In this document: in pieces, positions 1-11,110 of the stretch
How the letters are laid out: every line of letters begins with the position of its first letter
Numbering within the stretch: the stretch's first letter is position 1
Assembly: GCF_019925205.1 (NCBI RefSeq)
Contig: NC_083565.1
Location: 31,338,241 to 31,402,240 of the forward strand
Direction of reading: 5' to 3'
Length of the DNA stretch: 64,000 nucleotides
Origin: Metopolophium dirhodum
Taxonomy: Eukaryota; Arthropoda; Insecta; Hemiptera; Aphididae
Program-made: the position numbers and the translations under genes
Notes under the pieces: generated by a model
What the model saw: the letters and a program-made list of their open reading frames with translations, nothing else
The model's database searches: none
Told to the model about the DNA's origin: nothing

Positions 1-1214
1 TAAATTAAAATTAAAAAAAATTACAATAAAATATGATTTAATGATTTATATTTTATTCAAATACTTAAAATACTACGACATATTTACCGAAAAATCAATA
101 GTTCGATAGGTGCTTTATTTATCGATAAATAAATTAATTTACCTATAAACCTATTCATACTTCTTCACTAAAACAGTCTACGTCCTATTCTAGAACTAAG
201 ATTTTTTTTGTGACTTCTATGTTCCATATAATCCACATGGTAAACTATATTTAAGAGATATAAAATTTTAAACTATACCTGATTGTTTCCCTTGATGAAC
301 ATGGTGGTCGATTATCAGCACCTAAGAAAAAGGGTTCTCCAACAGGTTCAATTACTTCGGGATTGTGCCTTAAAAATAAAAATAAATTGTGTTAAATTAT
401 ATGATTATTTCACTTTTAATAAAATTATTTATGTTTTATTCAAATACTTGTTTTGGTTGCGTATTCCAAATAGGCACCTCATTCGTGAACTCAGATTTTT
501 TTTATTTGATGGCTTCCTTGATTTATAAATTTTTTTATTTTCTGATGGATCCATTTTACGTTAAAAAATACGAGTACGTAATAAAACAAAAGTTTAGAGA
601 AAAAAATTAAGTTTAAAATACGACGAAATAATAATATTATAACGCATGCAGTGGCTTATACTTTTCGGTTACAAGCACATGCTAAGATTAATACCAAACT
701 AAAGAAATGTTTGTAATAAAACGACAAACATCATTCTTTACATGACATACTAATCATTTAATAATTTAGACTTGCGATAACAGCAACTAATTATTATACA
801 TAAATTAAATGTGTACTCTGTTCTTTCATCATGCTGGAAACATGACATATTATATTATTGACATTTATTTATGATGCGATTGCCAACGAACAGCATTTAA
901 TTTTTATTTACAATGATTATACGAATATGTTTAGTTTGTACAGATTATTTTTTTACAAATGAACATTATGAACCCATAAGTTTAGTTATCTGTAAAACAT
1001 TAGGTTATTACAGCAATCAGGTAATATGCCCAAATTAAATTCATAATTTCAGTGATTCAAGCAATTATCATAAAAAATATTAATACGACGTCGTTAGACT
1101 ACATTGAATCATTTTCAATAATATTATAATATAAAATGATGTAACGTATTAGTGTTAAATATCGTTTGATACTATAAATTATCATTTCAATAAATATTTA
1201 ATTATACATGATGA
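1..1214. other. AT-rich intergenic stretch upstream of the glycoprotein gene
   Basis: Very AT-rich sequence with only short chance ORFs. The only structured item I can support is the candidate minus-strand exon at 279-368, listed separately. No repeat family or RNA gene was recognised. Confidence 0.6.
279..368 (-). CDS. Candidate internal exon of an unidentified minus-strand gene
   Basis: On the minus strand a 90-bp block is bounded by a T-rich acceptor ending in AAG (just above 368) and a donor CAG|GTATAG (just below 279). Its length keeps frame, and the frame beginning one base in is fully open, encoding about 29 residues including EPVGEPFFLGADNRPPC. The block is less AT-rich than its surroundings. 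I do not recognise the protein and could not find partner exons, so this could be chance or a transposon relic. Confidence 0.25.
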
Positions 1215-1223
1215 TATATAAAT
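1215..1223 (+). promoter_or_regulatory. Candidate TATA box of the glycoprotein gene
   Basis: TATATAAAT lies 25-30 bases before a region (about 1241-1250) where a transcript could begin. The next strong splice donor is at 1330. The spacing fits a TATA promoter, but no expression evidence is available here. Confidence 0.35.
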
Positions 1224-1240
1224 ATGACTGCAGCAGTTCT

Positions 1241-1329
1241 TAGTGTCGTTAGTGTTCTTTCAAAATTTGAGCTCAACATTGAATCCACGTCGTTTTATAA
1301 TAAAAACAAACAGAAACACTAAAAATAAG
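1241..1329 (+). other. Candidate non-coding 5' leader exon of the glycoprotein gene
   Basis: This segment is richer in G and C than its flanks and ends in AAG|GTAAGAT, a near-ideal donor at 1330. The matching acceptor, TTATTATTATTTAG, ends at 3003, only 13 bases before the glycoprotein ATG at 3017. The predicted intron (1330-3003) would remove a 1.67 kb stretch filled with a dispersed repeat. The exon start is set by the TATA box and is approximate. Confidence 0.4.
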
Positions 1330-1394
1330 GTAAGATATTTTATACTTGTATTATAATGCAGTGGCTATTTTTTCTGATTTTGTGTAGTGCACAT

Positions 1395-2940
1395 TTTAGA
1401 TTCTGATATCGGAGCGATAAATGTATTGATTTTACAATGTTGTGTTTTTTTTGTGTGTGTGTGTACACGATAAGTTGTCGAAATAATGCTTCTATTTTCA
1501 AACTCAGTAGCTTTTCTGGTTGGAAAGTGAATCTATTTGATGCATTGGGGATTTTTTGAATTCAAAAGCACCAGGAAAAACCAAAAAAAAAATTAAGGAA
1601 AAACGGGAATTTTTACGCAAAATCAATTTTTTAAAAATCGATTTTAGATATTGTAACTCTAAAACAAATTATCGTAAAAACATGAAATTTTCACAAAATG
1701 TTTATAGTAGCATCTTTTATAAATAATACAATTTTCAAAACTTTTAAAGTTATTTATAGACATTTAAAATTTTCAATCTTTTTAGTTTTTTTTTCTATAA
1801 ATGACAATACATTTTTATTCGTTGGTAAAAAAGCATCAAAATTTAATACATGGCTTCTAATATATTGTCACAACAGTAGTTAAAAATTATTAAAAATACA
1901 TAGTCACAATTTTTTTTTTAATAAGCATTGAAAGTTCGAATTTTGACAAAATACGTAAAAATCACGTAAATTTGCAATTTATTTTGAGTTAGAAATTCAT
2001 GAAATATTTTCTTTTTAAATCTAAGGTTTGAAAATTCTAAACAAGATTCTTCATGAGTTTGTCTTTGTACTTTTATCAAATAAAAAATGTCTACTGGAAA
2101 GTCAAATTAAATTTTTATGAGCATTTGAATTACAATATTAGATATTCACTCAATTTCTGTTGTACCGATATTCTTATTTTTATGTTATAACAGGCATGTT
2201 TTTTTTTATAACCATTTAAAGTTCAAATTTTGACAAAATTTATTTAATTGAAAATTTACAAATTCTTTAGTTGTTAAAAATTTATGAAGTATTTAACTTT
2301 TATAGCTAAGCGTTGAAAATTTGAAACAAGGTTCCACGTAACATAATAATTATAATTAATTATTAATCTAATTTGATTAATTTGGAATTTATTTTATAGG
2401 TACCTATTTTTTTTAAAAATAATAACAATAAAATTAATATTGTATAAAATATCCTAGACTGTCAACTTGTCTCCGATCAGAATCGTTTTTGGTATACAAT
2501 GATATTATATTATTGAATTCAAATTTAATACCATCCATTACAGTAACCCATTTGTAACATACTGTACAGCAGAGCGACATCCACTTACTTACCCGCTTTT
2601 TTTTAATTAGAATTTGTAATTCCCCTTCAAATAACAAAAAACACATTACAATTTTCATAACTCGAAATTTGTAGTAAGTCAAATTATTTTTTTTTCCCGT
2701 GAGCTTTAAGTTACCGAGAGTACATTGTAATAGCATTTTCTATACATGATAAAATTTTCAAAATATTTTTATTTGTTTTAACTCGATTATTCTCGATAAT
2801 ATATAATAATTATAATTTTTATCAAAATTCTAACTTCAGACGCTCGTGAAGCTCATTCTGAATTTTATGAAATTTGAAATTAATATTTGTTATGTTTTTC
2901 AATAAAATAAATTCACAGCCCTGGTTATAACATTTTTTTT
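1395..2940 (+). repeat. Dispersed aphid-type repeat, copy A (within predicted intron)
   Basis: It begins with the family start (TTTAGATTCTGA then ATGTATTGATTTTACAATG) and runs to the family end, GCAGAGCGACATCCACTTA, near 2585. A second, shorter piece of the same family (TTCTATACA...GATAAAATTTTC) follows to about 2940. Minus-strand ORF 2434-2736 includes the conserved mini-ORF seen at the end of other copies. The body is diverged from the 27-kb copy. Confidence 0.6.
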
Positions 2941-3016
2941 ATACTTTGAATATTTATTACTTAAAATTGTGTATAATAATCATATTCTGTTATTATTATT
3001 TAGGTAATCAGTCAAT

Positions 3017-4957
3017 ATGTATTTTAACCAAGTACTATTTGTAGTCATTGCAAACATCATAAATTTCACTCTCGGATTTATTGCGTACGATTGTGGAGGG
3101 TCGAATCTAAATATCACTTCATTTGACAGCCTGGAAGTAGAAAAATGTGATATTCCAATACCAACAGAAACGCAACAGATACAACGAATACAATTATTAC
3201 AAAAAATTGAAACATATCCAGTTATTTTTAAATCGTGTTTAATATCTGTGGATTATTTTATAACGAGATGCTCGGCGTTTGAAGATGCGCAAGTAGTGGA
3301 GGGCGGATACTTTTCTGACATTATCGAACTAGGAAGTGCTCGATGTTCAGAGGTTCATCAGAAACAATCCTATACATTTCCACTAAGAAGTGTAGTTACA
3401 GACTTAAAAATCAACGAAACAACATATGTTTCAAATACAATGGTAGGGTCACTAGATAAGTATGGCAATTGTAAAGGCGAACATTTTAAATCAAATAAAG
3501 GGGAATGGGAAAACGTCGTTGTCCAAGCAAAATTTAAAATATTGTTATCTGAAGGTATGGCAACAGCGAACACCAAAGATAACATTCTTATACTTCCAAC
3601 AGGTACAAAACTTAAATTATCAGATAATTACGGCATTGATGCTTTTAAAGGTGAAACCATCTGGTCAAACAATAACATGAACTGCGAAGAACACGATTTC
3701 AGTGTCCTATATTATGATGGACCAGCGTCATTAGTTACGTCAAATACTATTGATGAAATTTCAAAGACATACACTTATATCGTGGAGACTGACAAAATAG
3801 TCTTTGCTTTAAAAAAAGTCAAAAAAACGTTTGCCTGCACAGGAATTCCAGTTATTCAGACTGAACATATGCAGTTATTAATTTTAACAGAACCTACATT
3901 TTTAAATTATTTTACACGAACAACTATAACTACTCAAAACACTGATTTGTTAGCCTACATAAATACAAAATTTGTTTATGTCGAAAATTTCTTTAAATCA
4001 ACAATTACATCGTTGTATAACGATATAATACTAAAACAATGTGAGCTAGAAAGAAAATTACTAGAGCAACGACTCACATTAGCGTCTTCTAGTCTTTCGG
4101 AGTTTGCGTATTTAATGGGCGGTGGACCAGGGTTTACGGCAATAAAAGTCAGTGAAATTATTTACTTGATAAAATGCAAAAAAGTTAACGTAGAAATATC
4201 ACAAAAAAATAATTGTTTTAATGAACTGCCGGTGTTATACAATAACAAAACATTATTTATGGCTCCCAAAACACATATTTTACAAAAATTTGGAACACAG
4301 GTAGACTGCAATGTACTTCTACCACCTGCATTCGAATTGGGCGGTGATTGGTTTGCCATTCTACCAAATATACAGGAAATTAAGAAACCACAAAAGCTTA
4401 AGCCAGCTACGTCCTGGACATGGTCGTACAAAAATCCGGATTTCCTAATGAATGCCGGTATATATACACAGGACACAATGAAAGCTTTTCAACAGCATAT
4501 ATTGTTCCCGCAAGAAGTGAAAGCTGCTACGAATAATATAATCAGACAATCTATGGGATATGATACGACTAACCAAGGTCTGCAATTCAAATATTTGATA
4601 GACGAAAACACGATCGGGAAAATGGTAGAAGATAAGTTATTTAAATTGTGGGGTTGGTTTACGACAGTTGGAACTTTTGTGTCTGGGCTAATGGGAATAT
4701 TCTTTGTTGTAAAATTAATATTAACAATTGTTGACACAGGTATTAATATTACTTTTTTATATCAAACCTTTGGGTGGAGTACAAAACTTCTGGCAGGATT
4801 ATTTTCTAGCATTACCCATAATTTAATACTCCGGTCTCATAAGCATAAATTCATGAAAAACCAAGAGTTTGATGAAGACTCTTTGGAAAGAAAAAATGTT
4901 CAGCGTTATACTAATAAAACCAATATTTACCCAAATATTCCGTTTGAAATGGTTTAA
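3017..4957 (+). CDS. Endogenous viral glycoprotein, chuvirus-like (Mononegavirales type)
   Basis: Single intact ORF of 646 codons. A hydrophobic N-terminus (residues about 3-22) looks like a signal peptide, followed by a mature start containing AYDCGG. The large ectodomain has many cysteines and N-glycosylation sequons. A hydrophobic segment at about 551-573 followed by a second at about 577-600 forms the anchor, with a polar, basic 45-residue tail. Layout, length and N-terminal motif resemble glycoproteins of chuvirus-like negative-strand RNA viruses, which insects have repeatedly captured, sometimes as env of BEL/Pao elements. No gag, pol or LTR is next to it, and a spliced 5' leader can be modelled, so a captured, possibly host-used gene is likelier than an active element. 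A class III fusion role is family knowledge, not shown here. Family assignment is from pattern memory and moderately sure; the ORF itself is certain. Confidence 0.7.
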   Translation: MYFNQVLFVVIANIINFTLGFIAYDCGGSNLNITSFDSLEVEKCDIPIPTETQQIQRIQLLQKIETYPVIFKSCLISVDYFITRCSAFEDAQVVEGGYFSDIIELGSARCSEVHQKQSYTFPLRSVVTDLKINETTYVSNTMVGSLDKYGNCKGEHFKSNKGEWENVVVQAKFKILLSEGMATANTKDNILILPTGTKLKLSDNYGIDAFKGETIWSNNNMNCEEHDFSVLYYDGPASLVTSNTIDEISKTYTYIVETDKIVFALKKVKKTFACTGIPVIQTEHMQLLILTEPTFLNYFTRTTITTQNTDLLAYINTKFVYVENFFKSTITSLYNDIILKQCELERKLLEQRLTLASSSLSEFAYLMGGGPGFTAIKVSEIIYLIKCKKVNVEISQKNNCFNELPVLYNNKTLFMAPKTHILQKFGTQVDCNVLLPPAFELGGDWFAILPNIQEIKKPQKLKPATSWTWSYKNPDFLMNAGIYTQDTMKAFQQHILFPQEVKAATNNIIRQSMGYDTTNQGLQFKYLIDENTIGKMVEDKLFKLWGWFTTVGTFVSGLMGIFFVVKLILTIVDTGINITFLYQTFGWSTKLLAGLFSSITHNLILRSHKHKFMKNQEFDEDSLERKNVQRYTNKTNIYPNIPFEMV

Positions 4958-6000
4958 AACCACTAAAATTAAAAAATTAAAAAATATTTGTACCCATTTT
5001 TATTTAAAAAATAAGTTATGAAAATATTTGTATCATATGTATTTAATAATATATTAAATTATTTATTTTGTATACAAATTAATTTTTATGAGTGTAAATA
5101 TTGTTACGGATGATTTTTTTTATTACAACGTAAAATAAATACGTAAAATGTTAATTGCATAATTTGTATTATGCAATTTTGTATTATATTTTATTTTATT
5201 ATTATATATATATATATATAACTATGCCCTTTTTACATAGATAATATCATGTAAATATTATGACATTTCATAAAATAAAAGCATAGGCGAATTATAATAT
5301 TATAGTATTATAATATTATAATATTATAGTTCGTCAGTTATCCATTATCTATGAACACTAGCATTAATTTAAGTGGTCAATTATAATAAATTGTCATTAA
5401 TCCAAATGTTGTGTTTCTATTATTTGTTATATATCAGTACATGTGTTCTGTACATTTGAAGATACATACATAATTTAATTTTAATTTATATACATTATAT
5501 GAACAATGAACATGTTTAGTTTATACAGATTATTTTTTTACATATGTACTGCAAATTGCAATAATATAAATAATTATAGTTATAATTAAAGGTATTTATT
5601 TACTAAATATTATGTGCAACAATCAACTTTATATTTTATGTAGGTATTATGTTTAAAATTAAAATAAGTAAATAACATCAATATTTACTAATCAAAACTA
5701 TTTAAAATGTTGCTAAATGCTAATATTTATTTAGGAGATTAAATTATCGTACAAAAATTGCTTCATGTCACTTATAAGTTACAACGTAAAATACGCAACA
5801 CTTTTACTAAAAAATCTATTTAATCGTAATGACAAATTAATATTTTACATGTATTTTAAAAAAGTAATTGGGTTAGAAATATAAATCGAGTTATGGTGTA
5901 TAATAATTTGTATGCTTAATTTATTGGTTAAAATTTCTAAGTAAACAGGAGCTTTAATTAATAAATAGGGCGCGGCTCGTGATTTAGCAGCCACGTTTCA
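4958..6000. other. 3' flank of the glycoprotein gene and AT-rich spacer
   Basis: AT-rich sequence. An AATAAA at 5134-5139 is the first canonical poly(A) signal after the glycoprotein stop. Two simple repeats follow: a TA run near 5203-5220 and a TATTATAATAT run near 5294-5330. No gene is seen. Confidence 0.5.
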
Positions 6001-6004
6001 CGCG

Positions 6005-6386
6005 CCAGTATACATATAAGAAATGCACGGGTGACAATTTATGCTACGACTCCAAACAACCTGAACGACGGTCTGTGTAATAATAATGTACCACTCCCGC
6101 GTCACTACGCGCGGACCGCGTCGCGTAGACTATGGGCGTGGTTACAGACTGCCGCGACGGCGGCGATACGGCGCACAACGCCATCTCTTGAGCGTTGTAT
6201 GTTTTTCACTTTTACCAGGACGGCCTCTTAATTCAATCAAGGAGGAAAATTCTTCACTGGATCACCGTTGGGAGAATTGATCACCTTCCAGCAACTCCGA
6301 GAAAGAATCCTGTACAACTACGTAATATAGCCAACTACAATCAACCGTAACCAAATGGAAGCACCCGCTGTACCAGCTGCGTTGTT
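6005..6386 (+). promoter_or_regulatory. GC-rich patch: candidate promoter and first exon
   Basis: This patch stands out sharply from the AT-rich surroundings. CATATAAG at about 6012-6019 could act as a TATA box. Two short ORFs lie in the patch (6031-6231 and 6086-6280), the second very arginine-rich near its start. They would be upstream ORFs in a leader. An ATG at 6355 in good context (CCAAATGG) opens 10 codons and runs into a strong donor, GTT|GTGAGTATG, at 6387. This fits a first coding exon ending in phase 2, but no downstream exon was matched. Alternatively it is the promoter end of an old retroelement. Confidence 0.3.
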
Positions 6387-6539
6387 GTGAGTATGTAGTA
6401 TAATTAATATCGGTGTTCGTCTCCTATGGTATAGTACTTGACCATAGTATATAATAATAAGTGAATAAAAATTAGTCGTGTTATATTAAATAGGAATTTT
6501 AGGTACTTTGAATTTTCGTTTCAATAAAACAAATTGTGT

Positions 6540-7380
6540 GAAAATTTACAATTGTTTAAATAAAATAAATCAATAGTTTTTCGAAGATTAAATTAAAATT
6601 ACTTTTGAATAAAATAATAATTTATTTTGAAATAACGTAAATAATTATTTTAAATAAATTAAAAGTTATTCAAACCTTTAAATTAAATAAAATAATAATT
6701 TTATTTTCAGGAATTTTATGTTTCAATCAGTTTTAATAGTTAATAGAGTAAGCTAGATATTGTTCAGTACTTTAAGTTAATTCAAATAAATTAAAATAAT
6801 AATTTAATTTAACTCAATATTTTTCATTCTAATAAAATAAAATAAAATTTTTATTTTACAATAAAATTATTCAAGCATTTAAATAATTTAAAATAATAAA
6901 TTGATTTAACTTAGAATTTTCAATCATTAAATAAAATAAAATAATAATTTTATTTTACAATAAAATTATTCAATCATTTAAATAATTTAAAATAATAATT
7001 TAATTTAACTCAATATTTTTCATTCTAATAAAATAAAATAAAATTTTTATTTTACAATAAAATTATTCAAGCATTTAATTAATTTAAATTAATAAATTGA
7101 TTTAACTAGAATTTTCAATCATTAAATAAAATAAAATAATAAGTTTATTTTCCAATAAAATTATTCAATCATTTAAATAATTTAAAATAATAATTTAATT
7201 TAACTCAATATTTTTCATTCTAATAAAATTAAATAAAAATTTTTATTTTACAATAAAATTATTCAACAGTTAAATAAAATTAAAATAAATTTTCAATCAT
7301 TTGAATAAATTAAATTAATAATTTAATTTAAAATAATTTTAATCATTTAAGTAAATTAAAATAATAATTTAAATGTACAA
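6540..7380. repeat. AT-rich tandem array, unit about 195 bp
   Basis: The phrase AACTCAATATTTTTCATTCT recurs at about 6811, 7007 and 7202, giving periods of 196 and 195. Between these, ATAAAATTATTCAA-type blocks recur in the same order. Composition is nearly all A and T. The edges fade into similar low-complexity sequence, so the limits are approximate. Confidence 0.6.
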
Positions 7381-8736
7381 TAGATTTTCAATTGGTTTAA
7401 TTCAAACAATTTAACTGTTCGGAATTTTAATTTTCATATTCAAATACAAATTTTTCTGATCGATTAATTATTGAACATTTATACCAAATAGTTAAAATTA
7501 TTTAAGCTGAACAATTTCTATTTTACGTATCAGTTAATCGAATTCAATTGTGTTGTGCATTATAATAATTTGAGTTAAATAATAATTTTATAGATTAAAT
7601 GAAATACTTTTAAAAAAAAAATAGATATTGAAGTACAACGGAAATTCAAATTAATTATTTAGTGAACAAATAATGAAAGGAATTGTTTTATTTTATTAAT
7701 TATTTCAGAGAATAATTATTTTGAGAAACATTTTTATTTTTATTTTACTAAATTAATTAATTAATGTTTATGAATAAATAGTGTAATGATATGCTCACAC
7801 ACCATTATAATAAACTAAAATTGTACAGAATAATAAACAACGGCCAGGCTGTCGCTTGTAGAAATCGGTCGCATCAAATAAAACCATTGACAATGACAAC
7901 TAAGATATTGACACGCACTCATAACAATATTACGTAGGATGTGTGTGACTTTATTTTATGCTGACGCCAAAGAATAATCTAGTTCCCAGGCCCACGATAA
8001 TTTAGTGACAAAGCCACCCACCACTCTCTGGTCAGCATCCTCGTGTCCGTCCCTTAAATCAATGCATGAGCACCAACCACCGAAGTAACAACCTCTCAAG
8101 TATCAAAACCGATTTCAACGAGCGACAACTGGACTTCTTATGCAAGCAATAATCAGTGCGTTCGTTAATTCAATTTGTGTATTTGAAGTAGTACTTTATC
8201 TTATCTAAAACCTAAAACTCTTACAATATTGTCTACGAACAACTGCGAATCAAGTAAGGCATATAATATAATATTTTATGTGGATTGCAGTCAATACATT
8301 CTATGTGCTTTTTTCCATAAAATTATATTGTACGGTGTATTTGATATAATTCTCGAATACACGATCTCGAGAGCCCTCCGAACACCTGGAGGAAGGTAAT
8401 AGCGTAATTTTACAATTCTAACTTTTACTATTTTAATATAACTATCGGCCGGAGCAGTATTTATATTTATATATTTATTTCTATTTTATTTTTTTTTACG
8501 TTATTACAATAGTTGAATTTATTTAAGAAGTTTATTAGGTAACAATTTCCAATTTTAGAGGTAATTAATTGAAATAATTCGTGCTAGTTATTATAATAAC
8601 TTTAAGAATTATTATTAAATTTTATTTTAATAAAAGGGGGTTAAGTATTATTGTTGAATATATTGAATATATTTAATATATTTAATATATATTATTGTTG
8701 AATATATTGAGAATTTATTTGGAAGTTTTATTTAAA
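7381..8736. other. Spacer; possible 5' part of the Gag element
   Basis: AT-rich at both ends, with a more balanced block at about 7790-8450 that could be an LTR or leader of the Gag element. I could not find a second LTR copy, a clear TG...CA boundary or a convincing primer-binding site, so this stays unassigned. Confidence 0.35.
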
Positions 8737-9140
8737 GGCCGTGAAGTAAGTCCTTATATTTTGTGATTTTATTGAGACAATTGATGTCTGTATTTGGAAA
8801 TTTTATTTAAAGGCCAAGAAGTAAGTCCTTGTATTTTGTGAATTTATTTAGACAATTGTTGTCTGTGTTGAGATTTTATTGATTTTATATAGGCCGTGTT
8901 GTAAGTCCTTCTGTGTTATTTGAATTTTACGACAATTGATGTCGAGTTATTTTGTTGATTTTATATAGGCCGTGTTGTAAGTCCTTACGTGTTTTTGAGT
9001 TATTACAACAATTGAAGTCGATATTATTGAATTTTATAGGCCGTACAGTAAGTCCTGATATTTGTGAATTATCTGAAGACAGTGAGTCTATATTTTAAAT
9101 TTTATTTGACAAGGCCGAAATAAGTCCTTACGTGTTGAAA
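8737..9140 (+). repeat. Six-unit tandem array (period 71-80 bp) before the Gag ORF
   Basis: GGCC followed by a short variable stretch and GTAAGTCCT or a near-copy occurs at 8737, 8812, 8892, 8968, 9039 and 9113 (the last reads AATAAGTCCTT). Most units also hold GACAATTGATGTC or a variant, which can fold as a small hairpin (GACA with TGTC). Between these words the units are T- and A-rich and diverged. Each GTAAGT also matches a 5' splice-site consensus. The array lies in the leader region of the Gag ORF. Confidence 0.7.
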
Positions 9141-9685
9141 AGAGTATGTTAAATTATAAAATGAAATACAAATAATTAATTCAATTAATACAGTTAATAA
9201 GAGTTACTATTTTTGAATAGATGTCATATTGGCTGATTAATCTGAATTAATGCAAAAAAAAAAAATTAAGAGTAACTATTTAAATTAAAGTTAATTTTAA
9301 ATCGTATTAATTAATTTAATTAAATTAATTCTAAGTTAGACAAGTTAAGTCAAAATTCTTATTAATAATTAATTTACTTTAAATAAATCATTAAATAAGT
9401 AAATTTGAGTTGAATTATTGAAGCGGTCGGATTGATTGTGGATAACTAATAACAATTGTTGTTAATTATCTATAGTTAATCGTTTGCTAATTTGTTTGAT
9501 TATTTGTTTATTTATTTAATAACTTAATTGTTATTATACGTACTGTAGATGTTGTTATTTGATTAAATTTCATTAGCGAGTTAATTATTACGTACGATTT
9601 AAATAATTTTATACTAGCGTGTCAATTAATTTTAATTCTGTTTTCGTTTGCGTTTGTTTAATTAAATGATTATGACTATTGATTA

Positions 9686-11110
9686 ATGAGTCAAAAGGAT
9701 AATAATACTAGTTTAACTGATAGTGAAACTGAAAGTGTACAATTAATAAATCAGGAAAGTAGAGAAGTCGTATTAATTAAATCAACGAGTTCTGAGACAA
9801 TTAATAATAAAGATAGTGAATTAAGTAACCCAACATCTAGCCCTAAGGAAACCAAGAACGATACAAATAACGATATAACTATTATAGCTGATAATAAGGA
9901 ACTATTAATTGACTTAAGTACAGAAGAAGGTTATCAATATTCCATAGATTTTGATAGGGAAAAATATTTAGGGGCTATCAGGGAAAAGAATTTATTAAAT
10001 ACAAGTATACGACCGATAATAGTCAGTGAAACTGAACTAAGACAAATAGGTACTCGTACTCAAAAAGGAATTATACACACACAGTTAGAACCAGTTAAAC
10101 GAACTAGAAAAACCAAAATGCCTACCAAAATTCCGTTAGACAAAGCCACCCTTATGATCCCCACCTGTACCGGTGAAAGGGACGTTTACCAATTTATTAA
10201 AGCTTCCGATTTGGCTTGTTCAGCCGTGGAAAAAGATGACCTACCTATACTTATGAAATTTATTAACACCAAGTTATTCGATCAGGCGTTAAATGTATGT
10301 CGATATAGGGACACCAGTGATTGGGAGGGTATTAAGTTAATTCTGTTAGACCACATTTCATTTGAACCACAACAATCGACATCTTCATTGCAAGTAGCAT
10401 TAAATTCTGTACGAATGAGAAACAATGAGGACGTAGGTGCATACGCGCGTAGAGTAGAACAATTATATTTCAATCTATGTGTAGCAAGCACTAAAGGAAA
10501 AACTACAGACCAAGCTGATACAATTCGCGATCAATTAAAAGAACAGACACTGGTAGTTTTTATTAAAGGGTTAATACCTAGCTTAAAGACCATCGTAAAA
10601 TCCCAAAAACCTCCCACTTTAGAATTAGCTATCCAGGTTGCTAAGGACGAAGAGACCGAGATTAAGTCTGAGACCGACGCATATCAATATTATGGAGGCA
10701 ATAGTTCAGGTAGACAAGTAAACAACTCCACCGCGAATACCAGCAATTCTAACGGGCAAAATAATAATTACAACGCTCCGAATATTAATAGACCTAATTA
10801 TAACAGTAATAATTTATCTAGACCAAATTACAATCTGAGAGGAAATTTTAATCCAAATCCAAATTTTAATCGATCACAATATAATCGAAATACGAATTTA
10901 AATAGACCTGATATAAATCACGGTAATAGGAATAATGTTAATAGTAGTAATCAATATCAGCCTCGAGGTAATAATAACTTTAATCGCAATAATAATTATA
11001 CACGTAATTATCAGAATAATAATCACGCAATGGCCACTATACAATGTTACCAATGCGGAGGAAATCATTTCGCTCGAGACTGTGTTCAAAATCGTCATAC
11101 TAATAACTAG
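9686..11110 (+). CDS. Retrotransposon Gag-like protein (Ty3/gypsy-type), orphan
   Basis: Intact 474-codon ORF. The N-terminal ~130 residues are polar and acidic. Residues about 150-340 form a helical capsid-like region of the kind in Ty3/gypsy Gag proteins, with DWEGIKLILLDHI and VGAYARRVEQLYFNL-type segments. Residues about 345-450 are strikingly Asn/Arg-rich. A single zinc knuckle ends the protein: Cys454, Cys457, His461, Cys466. That is CX2CX3HX4C, one residue shorter than the common CX2CX4HX4C. No protease, reverse transcriptase or integrase follows; hAT-derived sequence begins soon after the stop. It is either the left remnant of a truncated element or a retained Gag. The function (RNA binding, particle assembly) is inferred from the family. 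Confidence 0.75.
   Translation: MSQKDNNTSLTDSETESVQLINQESREVVLIKSTSSETINNKDSELSNPTSSPKETKNDTNNDITIIADNKELLIDLSTEEGYQYSIDFDREKYLGAIREKNLLNTSIRPIIVSETELRQIGTRTQKGIIHTQLEPVKRTRKTKMPTKIPLDKATLMIPTCTGERDVYQFIKASDLACSAVEKDDLPILMKFINTKLFDQALNVCRYRDTSDWEGIKLILLDHISFEPQQSTSSLQVALNSVRMRNNEDVGAYARRVEQLYFNLCVASTKGKTTDQADTIRDQLKEQTLVVFIKGLIPSLKTIVKSQKPPTLELAIQVAKDEETEIKSETDAYQYYGGNSSGRQVNNSTANTSNSNGQNNNYNAPNINRPNYNSNNLSRPNYNLRGNFNPNPNFNRSQYNRNTNLNRPDINHGNRNNVNSSNQYQPRGNNNFNRNNNYTRNYQNNNHAMATIQCYQCGGNHFARDCVQNRHTNN

Noticed and set aside
3370..3585. Minus-strand ORFs inside the glycoprotein gene (also 4162-4476 and 4489-4737)
   Set aside because: Antisense shadows of an intact, domain-bearing plus-strand ORF.
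8737..9140. CRISPR array
   Set aside because: Regular spacing but repeats are short and diverged, spacers are related to each other, and the context is a eukaryotic retroelement leader.
10282..10491. Minus-strand ORF inside the Gag gene
   Set aside because: Antisense shadow; no motif and wholly contained in Gag.
3017..11110. One retrovirus-like element with env (3017) and gag (9686)
   Set aside because: Order is env before gag, they are 4.7 kb apart with unrelated sequence between, and there is no pol or LTR pair.
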